NCBI GenBank assembly: GCA_036873755.1
Contig: JAVTVY010037272.1
Coordinates: forward strand, 1-64,000
Length of the DNA stretch: 64,000 nucleotides
Direction of reading: 5' to 3'
Origin: Hanleya hanleyi
Lineage: Eukaryota > Mollusca > Polyplacophora > Lepidopleurida > Hanleyidae
This document shows, in pieces, positions 56,020 to 64,000 of the stretch. A model generated the notes under the pieces. That model searched no databases, had not been told where the DNA came from, and was given only the letters and a program-made list of their open reading frames with translations. The position numbers and the translations under genes were made by a program. The number at the start of each line of letters is the position of its first letter. The first letter of the stretch is position 1.

Positions 56020-58828
56020 CTTGAAGAGGAGAGTGTTGGACTTCGACGTAGATAGTTTGCATCCAGAGATCGCCGCTCGAGCTGGGGAGATCCTCTCTGA
56101 GCTGGACCTTGATCAAGTCAGCCTGATCAGCTCAGGAGCGGCCGCATTCTACGTCTGGGTAAGTTTGATATCAATTTCGATATTCAGTTGACCACATGTC
56201 AGTTTGAATTAGAAGATAGCTTCAAATAGATATTGGCAGCAAATGTTGACCTCGTCATGGGACATATGATCATGATGACTTGTCTTTTAGTCTTAGTATC
56301 TATCATGTTGTCGCATGTTTCAACTGCATTTCAGACCGATACGCATGTTTTGGGTTAAAGTGCAGTGTCAAAGAAAATGGAACTCTTCTGTGTCGGGATA
56401 TCAATTTAGTCCATACCCTGGGGGCCAGAATATCAATCAGAGAGATCAAAATGTACATGTATGATCCTGTATCACTGGTTTCAATTCTGTCACAAATATT
56501 TTCTGGATTTGGACCAGTGTGCGTTTCACTTCTTTTATAATCTCAATTTAGCGTACTAGTTTCATAATTATTAACAGCTTCATGGAAAGTCTGATGCTAC
56601 CATAGGTCAAGTAACACAGCTATTTGTAATATATGGCGAGTTCCACTGTTTTCACCATCCAAAAACTTGAGTATTACAAGACACTGGCTCACAAGCAGCT
56701 TGCAGACTACCGTATATTTTTGGACCATATGGACTCAAGGATTACATTCTGAGAAGGAGGCCTTCATGCAGCAAATAACATGTGGACCATTCTTTGCACG
56801 TCACATCATCAACAGATCTAGTATTCTGAGATAATTTCTCCGGACTGTGCCTTGGTCGTAAAGTATGCTGAAATGTGCAGTACAGATATATGCGCAGCTG
56901 TTCTCATTCTATTGATATTTTACCTGAGTACGAGCGATACGATTCAAATCATGAGCGACGCTATACACGTATGTCGACAGCCTCCATTCCTTTCCCAACT
57001 GAGTAAAAGTGTCTTGGTCCCGAGTTATCGCCTTCAGTAGATGTCTAGTAACAGTTCTATGACATTCCAACCAGGTGCTGCAACCTCCTATCGCATCAAT
57101 GAATTAAGCTCTCACAATGTTTGATGACATGGATGAGGGCAATACAGTCCAGGTAATGTTCAGAGCTGGGGAGAGTATGAATACGTACGTATCTTCTATG
57201 GCAATGATCACAACCTCTGGTACAGTATACTTTGCATGCAACAACATACGGATGTCTGCTCCCTCATATGTAGAACGGGACGCCTCAACCTCTGTTACAG
57301 CAGCACGCGTCAACTCGAAGCATTTGTCATCACAGATGACCAGCAGGATCAGGTACTCAAGCTACGTGCTCACCTGTCGTTATTACCATTTCTGTAAAGA
57401 CTACATAAAGTATCTGACCCACGGTTTACCCTCTCTACAATTCAAATGGAATTCTTCTTGTAAACATGATCCGATCGACGACTTCCTGAACCGATAGTGC
57501 TTCTGATAGATTTCACAAAGAAATTACAACACATATAAGGGAAGTGGGAAGAGGTGCCGACATACTGACAGGTACGCTTTTATTGTTCCTGTTCATGTTC
57601 ATATACGGCTATGATGGAAATGCTCTGGCAACTCGTATACTGGTAATTGGTGAGCTGTTTCGCTGTGACAACTCGTACATTGGAGATTGGTGAGCTGTAT
57701 CGTCGTCAGATGTAAATGACGGCATTTAACACAAAAGACTAGTCTGTAAGGCCCGATGTCGACCCAGCATCAACTTCCCACAAATGCCAACATATATCAA
57801 AGACCAAAAGGTCTGTACAGGGGGCGGGCCTCGGGGACGAAACGTCCACCAGCAGAATCTCGCCATATACAGGTAAAAATTACAACACATATCAGGGAAG
57901 TGGGAAGAGGTGCCGACATACTGACTGCGTCATATGACTTCACAGAATAGTCTTCTGGTAAACCTATTCTAAAGCACATACCAAGAACGATTCGTGATAT
58001 GTGTTGTATCTCAGGTACGCTTTTATTGTTCCTGTTCATATGGCAACATGGATGATATGACCACACGGCCCCAAGCACCGGCATAAGCGGTATTAGATAC
58101 AAATCTAGAGAGCTATGATGGAAATGCTCTGACAATTCGTATACTGGTAATTGGTGAGCTGTTTCGCTGTGACAACTCGTACATTGGAGATTGGTGAGCT
58201 GTATCGTCGTCAGATGTAAATGGCGGCATTTAACACAAAAGACTAGTCTGTAATGCCCGATGTCGACCCAGAATCAACTTCCCACAAGTGCCAACATATA
58301 TCAAAGACCAAAAGGTCTGTACAGGGGGCAGGCCTCGGGGACGAAACGTCCACCAGCAGAATCTCGCCATATACAGGAAAAAATTACAACACATATAAGG
58401 GAAGTGGGAAGAGGTGCCGACATACTGACTACGTCACATGACTTGACAGAATAGTCTTCCGGTAAACCTATTCTAAAGCACATACCAAGAATCTAACGAT
58501 TCGTGATATGTGTTGTATCTCAGGTACGCTTTTATTGTTCCTGTTCATGTGGCAACATGGATGATATGACCACACAGCCCCTAGCACCGGCATTAGCGGT
58601 ATTAGATACAAATCTAGAGAGCTATGATGGAAATGCTCTGACAACTCGTATACTGGTAATTGGTGAGCTGTTTCGCTGTGACAATTCGTACATTGGAGAT
58701 TGGTGAGTTGTATCGTCTTCAGATGTAAATGACGGCAATTAACACAAAAGACTAGTCTGTAAGGCCCGATGTCGACCCAGCATCAACTTCCCACAAATGC
58801 CAACATATATCAAAGACCAAAAGGTACC
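56020..58828 (+). repeat. macro-unit 8 and array end
   Basis: Deleted first B, long B copies at 57,756 and 58,260, then a B cut at about 58,828 after ACCAAAAGGT. No further E. E copy 56,020-56,158. The layout start matches units 2 and 4. Confidence 0.8.
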
Positions 58829-59079
58829 TTCTGTACAATCTCATTCCCTCTATGGAACTGCGTGGTGGTTGGAGTGGCAAAGGACCCGGATTGTGTCTTT
58901 TTCGTTACCGTCTTTCTAATTGCTGTTTTATCTAGGATCCGACCAAAGCACTTGTCTGTTAGTAGCACTAGGGACCCGCCACCAACAAGTAGAGCTTCTC
59001 TATCTAGGTGAAGCAATCGGCCCTATTCTTTGAAGATTTTGTGAAGCAGTATCTGTGCACGCGGTTCAGCATCAGATCA
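58829..59079. other. array flank, diverged copy of 62.6-62.8 kb sequence
   Basis: TTCTGTACAATCTCATTCCCTC and GGATCCGACCAAAGCACTTG resemble TTCTGCATCAATCTCATTCC and GGGATCGACCAAAGCAGTTG at 62.8 and 62.7 kb, in a different order. Old duplicated host sequence, no gene. Confidence 0.45.
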
Positions 59080-59082
59080 TAA

Positions 59083-61640
59083 GGGGTCACGTCCAATTAT
59101 TCGAGGCACTTTCTCGATTTCTTCGAGATGGATCGAGACATTTCCCGGCTGAAACCGGGAGGGCAGAAGCGGGACCCCTGATGACGTCTCCCGGTTTGCT
59201 CCCGGTTCTATCTCGATCGAATCGTCCCGGTTTTCGAGATGGATGCGAACTTTCTCGGTAATCTCGAAGGGGGTCCCGGTTTCAATATCTCCGTGTTTTG
59301 CTGCCGTTAATTTGGCCTATCTTAACTTCTCGGGCTATTAGAGTGTTGCGGGTACCATATTTTTTAGACGCTCGTCACCAATATATAATTCAGAAAACGG
59401 ATTTTTAAAAAGATGTTTCCTATGTTATTCATCGTTTAATGGCTATATCTTTGCCCTGATGTTTCCTGAATCCAATTGAACGAAAACTTTCATTTGTCTA
59501 TATATAAATTATGGATATATAATTGAGTGAACTTCTCTCACATCGATAATTGATTGTATATCTGACAAGTATCCCTCACGGAATAAAGGACACATCAACC
59601 GGATATGATACGAATAATAATGATATGGAAGCATGCATTAATTATTGTTCTATAAAGTTTTTCTGACCAAACATGGATCGTTTCAACCAAAAAAAATGAA
59701 CGCTATGTTAAGAGTTTGACCGGTGAATTACCTCGGTGTGTAATTTGTTTTATAATTTGGTGGTATTCATTACAGATTCCATTGGGGGGGGGGGATTACT
59801 GTCTTGTGATATAGTTCAAATAAGGAGATTATATCAACAAGTTTATTTCTGACATAAGCCTGACATAAGCTTGCCCGCAACAGGTAAGCGGAAATACTGG
59901 CAATCGGAACGAGGGGTGTTGATAATTCACGCCACAGGCGGTCTGTGAAAAACCGTCGGCTTGAAACAACAGCGAAGGGAGGAGCGGGGGGTTAATTTCT
60001 TGGAAGGAAAAAACTGAAACAACACTGTTGGCTGGGGTTTGATAATATACTCACGTTCTATTATTCATTGCTGATTTCATGTGCCTGGGGAAATTAACCA
60101 AATAATGGAAGTAGTTACCCCTCAATTCAGTGAACAATCACGCTTTATACCAACGGTTACATACATATTTCACTACAAACGATACCGCGTGTTGTTTGTT
60201 TGAAACTTCGATCGAGCGTTTATGTTTATATTCTCCGTTTTTCAGTGAATTACCTGACGTTCCTGCGGTCTTCGTAGTCTGTTTATTTCTGAATACGGCG
60301 GAAATCGTTGACGATAACGACATCCCATTCTGATACACTTTCAGAGAAACATATATATATATATTATATATTTATATTCACCTAATAGGTCGTTTGAATT
60401 CCGAACTATGTGTTATGACGCGCTTTGATTGTGTACGTGACGTGATAAGGCTCATTTGACCTAATTGAATAAATCCGCGCACGTGTCACTGGGCCAAAAA
60501 TAAACTCGCGCTCCTCGATGGAACAAACTAGGTCAGGATAAACAAAACGAGAAAGAGGGAAGAAAGACAGTCATGTTGGAACATTACCTCCCGCAGTATT
60601 TGGCATCGAGGATTGCAGAATGGTGAAAGGTACATATATACTGTTTGATGTGTTGTTCAACAAACTGTCTGTCGAACTGCGAAACACGATGGACCGATGC
60701 AGGCGTTCGGAAATTCTCCAACTGAGAAATTCAAACAATGACACGCAATGTCAGCTGTATAATGTTAACCGTAAGTTACAAGGCTCAGATTGACGGTCAC
60801 GAAGGCCAAAATCAGACTCAGAATAGATTCAGTATATATGCATATATTATCGCAAGTGTAAATCTATTCGTATTGATCTGGAAATAGCCTTCAGAACGGA
60901 TCAGCATGTGTGAAATTTTCAGTTCTATTAATAGAACAGAACGGGCTTCACGGGCTTTCCCCGACAGGTTGCCAAGGTCACCGGCGAAAGTAGTTCCGGT
61001 TACCGAGTAAGGCGATACAGATATCGACTAGGGTGATACGGAAATAGAAAACGCGAGTGTGTATCACTATCCTAGCACGCATAGGTATATGATAAGGAAT
61101 TTTATTCTAGACTTGCAGAATTTATTTCAATTCGCAGTTCCTGGACGTATCTTATAAAATGATTCAAATTCTAAAAACAGGTTCAAAATAACCGAACAAT
61201 AATAAGCAAGATTATAGATTTTCAATTTGTGATGTTTTCTTCTTTCCATTCATAACGTTTAGAGAAATTGCACTGTCTGAGTACGTATGCGACTATAGAT
61301 CTCTAGAAGGAATAACAAAATAATACTGAATGATTCATGTTCCATCTAATTCATTCTCCGTGTTCAAATGCGTATGTATTCGCCGAGATTAATCGGGCTG
61401 CCACAAACCGAGCATACGCCTTCCGAATGGTTCAAGCTTCATTTAATGGCATCTCGATTCCATTCTCGAAGCATGTCGAGTTATTTCGAGGAGGATCGAG
61501 ATGTTCTTGTGCTTCGAGAGAAAACCGGGAGCAAACCGGGACAGCAGTCGATAGAGATAAACCGGGACCCTTCGAGACGAGATATTTATCCGTTTTACTC
61601 GTTTATCGAGAAACCGTCTCGATCGATTGGACGTGACCCC
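59083..61640. mobile_element. Harbinger-like non-autonomous transposon (TSD TAA)
   Basis: 2,558 bp. Begins GGGGTCACGTCCAAT and ends with its complement. TAA flanks both ends (59,080-59,082; 61,641-61,643), the TWA duplication of PIF/Harbinger. Subterminal blocks of about 200 bp are full of CTCGA and CCCGGTTT words in both orientations. The interior has a (TA)n run near 60,355 and no long open frame, so transposase must come from elsewhere. Design resembles the 18,875-20,757 element but termini differ. Confidence 0.75.
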
Positions 61641-61643
61641 TAA

Positions 61644-62060
61644 GTGATGAAGTTACTTGTGAAAGATCGTAGTGAAATTTGGGTTTCGCAGAACAACATC
61701 CTGGCGTAGAGAAGATGGAAGCAATGATCACAGCTCTGATGTAGTTTACTTCGTTCGCACCAATATACAGTTGATTGCTTTCTCAAGTGAACAATCGAAG
61801 CTCAACCGATGTGGCAGCAGTACGGGTCCGTCTGAAACATTTTTATCGCAGGTGTCAAGCTTCGTGCTCAGTTGTACTTTTTGCCATTCCTTTGAGAAAA
61901 ATTTAGTCAGATTGGTTCTGCTCTCGATTCCTTCATCGTATGACCTTCAACATTATTATCAAAGAGTAGAGATGTATCTGACCCCACGGTTTACCCTCTC
62001 TACATTTGTAATGGAATTGCTGAACATCGAAACTCGATACATCAATTATTCTTGATCCAG
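61644..62060. repeat. diverged single copy of array segment A
   Basis: AGCAATGATCACAGC and TATCTGACCCCACGGTTTACC, with CTCTCTACA and TGGAATT following, match 37,490-37,745 in order but with many changes, so this copy is much older than the array. Confidence 0.65.
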
Positions 62061-63016
62061 CATAAGACAATGAGCGAAACGTTGCTCTGACAGATCTCCC
62101 AAAGGTAAGCTCTGACCAATCGCATCCGGACCAGTCACATTCCGTCTATCATACTGATGGATGGCCGAAGTATATAATTTCTGAAGGTTAACTAGTTTGC
62201 TCGTTGTCTCCAAACGTCCCTCACACGAACGCAGTGACCAGAGTAATTTCACGAGGCAATGGAACAGTACCTTTCTCATAAGCTAGTTCCTGCTGCTTGT
62301 AATCATCACCATGTGGCCAGGTAGACTGTGGGCTGTACTGTGAATCATTATTTGTTTGATATTTTAGCCTTCTATCCTTCCACATGTGTGGATGTTTGCA
62401 GCTGATGCGTTTGACGCCACTCGTGGAATGCCCGTGTCTGCTATTAAATCTGTGTTTCTTTGGACTACTGATAGGCTTTCTCCCCTTACCTATCTGGCTC
62501 TTTGAAAATCCATCTGAGGTCATTTGGATGGACAGATTTGTGAAGTTGCAGATATGCTGTCGAATGTTTACCCAGCAGTTTTCCCAACAGGCCATTGAGC
62601 ATCTGCTTCGTCTACACGAATGAGTGATTGCTGGAGATCATGTGGGAAAGGATCAGGATTTTGTCTCCTTCTTTAGTGTTACCTCTATCGTTTTTTAAAA
62701 CTGGGATCGACCAAAGCAGTTGCACTATGGACCCCCAGCAGTGGACATCGATATCGCGGTGGAGCATTCAGTCACATCCTCTGTTGAAAGATATGTTCTG
62801 GTCATTCGCTTTCTGCATCAATCTCATTCCTTTATGCGGGTGGGCGGGCGAGAAATGAAGATTGCTGAAGATACATCCTTCTCCAGGTGCCGCGCCGAGG
62901 AGGACAAGTTTGTTCGATTTCTCTGAAGTTCTTCTAGGCGAACGGGGAGGACTCCATTCTTGCAACTTTCATCCACCACCCAAACATACAGTCAGCACTA
63001 ATTGAGAATCCGCTAC
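62061..63016. other. no gene recognised
   Basis: Unique apart from the partial similarity of 62,640-62,840 to 58,829-58,980. No supported coding region. Confidence 0.35.
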
Positions 63017-64000
63017 ATTACAAGCGTCTAGTCCGTCATTCATAATTCAGCCGTCGTCCATTAGAGAATATCCGCGTCCATAATCCAAAGACCTATTCCA
63101 TATTCCATATAACAGTATTAGCACCAAATTCAAAAAGACAATCATAGTATACATAAACATAGGCTTGTTTCCTGCAACAGAGAAGCGGTCAACAGTTTTC
63201 AATGATGCCGGCAAGACATCATGATGTTCCAAAAATATCAAATCCGTATCGCTGATCAGTATTCTTAATCCATAATATTCGTTGTAAAGTCGTCATCTAA
63301 AGAATGATGTATCTCAGTCACGCTTTGATTGTGACTGTTCATATGAGTACCATGAGGATCTTGAAGTACATGGGTTCATACGGCCCCTAGCCCCGGGTTA
63401 AGCGGAATTAGACACAGTTACGAAACGTAGCGCCATAGATCTTGCACGCTACGTTCGTATTTTGCTATCAGCATGCGATATGTATCGCCAATTTGAGAAA
63501 CTTTGAGTGGAGGCGCTTGGTGGAATAGCCCTGTTTTATAAGTTTCTGCAACAATGTTTTGTGACGTTGATTAAAATCGTCACATTTAAGACAGGATCTA
63601 GCAAATGCTACTAAGCGAGATATGTATACGCCATATGCAGGTCCCACTGGGATATTACTGTCCAGAAAGGGATAGTTTACGATGTCGAAATTGTAATCAT
63701 CTCTTTTGTCATAAAGTCGACGACAGAGAATGTCCGCTTCATTTTTATAGAGATATAGATCTAAATATGATGTGCCTGTAGGGCTGTCTGTAGTTTCCTT
63801 CAAATCCAGTGAAGGTGGATATATATCCATCACTGCGTCATTTATATAGCGATTATCCACAGCGAGAAGATCGTCTATATAGCGTTTGGTGAATGAGAAG
63901 GAACGGGCTTTGAATGGATCGGTTTTTGAAAGCGCCTGCATATAGTCATATTCATAAGAGAACAGCTATAGGTCAGCCAACAGGGGTGCACAATTAGTAC
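63017..64000 (-). mobile_element. RT element with YIDD box, running off the window
   Basis: Minus strand. The 3' end at about 63,017 (TTGTAAT) is the same as that of the insertion at 16,765. The 3' UTR holds the hairpin module at 63,305-63,415. The coding part continues past the window end. Confidence 0.7.
63468..64000 (-). pseudogene. YIDD-type reverse transcriptase, two lesions
   Basis: From the window edge inward: TNCAPLLADL, a TAG stop at 63,966-63,968, LFSYEYDYMQ, FTKRYIDDLLAVDN with the catalytic box, DIYPPSLDLKET, SYLDLYLY and YDKRDDYNF. A one-base deletion near 63,494 (relative to the 16-kb copy) shifts the frame before the natural C-terminus. An RT of this sort copies element RNA; this copy is dead. 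Resembles RTs widespread in marine invertebrates; Penelope-like affinity is possible. Confidence 0.75.

Larger units (their letters stand above)
39226..56158 (+). pseudogene. seven 5'-replaced copies of KY-like exon 8
   Basis: Copies at 39,226-39,364, 41,540-41,678, 44,455-44,593, 48,229-48,367, 50,700-50,838, 53,105-53,243 and 56,020-56,158. Each retains the last 46 codons and the GTAAGT donor. The native acceptor and first 47 bases are replaced by B sequence. The nearest AG dinucleotides in B would enter in a phase different from exon 7 (phase 0), so in-frame use as alternative exons looks unlikely. Confidence 0.7.
36311..58828 (+). repeat. higher-order tandem array of eight macro-units
   Basis: 22.5 kb. 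Each macro-unit starts with the last 139 bp of exon 8 (E copies at 36,311; 39,226; 41,540; 44,455; 48,229; 50,700; 53,105; 56,020). About 1.5 kb of common sequence (A) follows, then a partial and one to four full sub-repeats (B). Spacings are 2,915, 2,314, 2,915, 3,774, 2,471, 2,405, 2,915 and about 2,809 bp. Copies differ by only occasional bases. The short open frames repeated in every unit (for example 126 codons at 37,408) are too alike between units to show selection and are not called genes. Confidence 0.9.

Noticed and set aside
39226..56158. Mutually exclusive alternative exons (Dscam-like)
   Set aside because: Only the founder exon has a phase-compatible acceptor; derived copies lost theirs, so in-frame alternative use is doubtful.

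Overview
The window is eukaryotic, AT-rich, intron-bearing DNA packed with transposons. It looks like a marine invertebrate, most likely a mollusc or another lophotrochozoan. That reading rests on a KY/hillarin-type transglutaminase-like gene, a CR1/L2-like LINE, an RT element with a YIDD box, Harbinger-like and foldback elements, and an endogenous Polinton/adintovirus-like element. The species cannot be fixed from the sequence.

Positions 1-11,100 hold an endogenous virus-like segment. On the minus strand at its left edge are the C-terminal tail of a capsid-like protein and, one base later, an adenain-like cysteine protease. The order is the one expected in Polinton/adintovirus elements, but the protease has Arg where the catalytic His should be. 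The capsid frame is cut at about 1,118 by the start of a long inverted repeat (about 1,118-3,090 and 7,790-9,494). Between the arms lie a small proline-rich protein with SUMO-interaction-like motifs and two divergent RING-finger genes. The right arm leads into a complete gene read here as CARD-PC4-PC4, whose truncated copy lies in the left arm. Tandem arrays of a motif matching the YY1 consensus precede the second RING gene and the CARD gene. The arms carry NRF1-like and octamer-like sites inside palindromic 322-bp units.

Positions 11,100-28,400 are a mobile-element graveyard. They hold a 410-bp foldback element with a 4-bp target duplication, a long hairpin, and an 8.2-kb structure with about 0.8-kb terminal inverted repeats. 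The right terminal repeat of that structure is split by a Harbinger-like element whose empty site can be read from the left repeat. Inside are three 0.83-kb units, one carrying a 755-bp RT retro-insertion. A 5'-truncated LINE, a CAACACC minisatellite and several copies of a 0.7-kb dispersed repeat follow.

Positions 28,468-36,449 carry eight in-phase exons of a plus-strand gene. They encode a transglutaminase-like KY domain that has lost Cys and His, KY-type beta repeats, a charged coiled coil, and a helical segment that resembles the dynein heavy-chain stalk and microtubule-binding domain.

Positions 36,311-58,828 are a higher-order tandem array of eight macro-units (2.3-3.8 kb). Each starts with the 3' part of exon 8 and carries one to four copies of a 448/508-bp sub-repeat. 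Beyond it come a second Harbinger-like element with TAA target duplications (59,083-61,640), a diverged remnant of the array sequence, and an RT element on the minus strand running off the window end.
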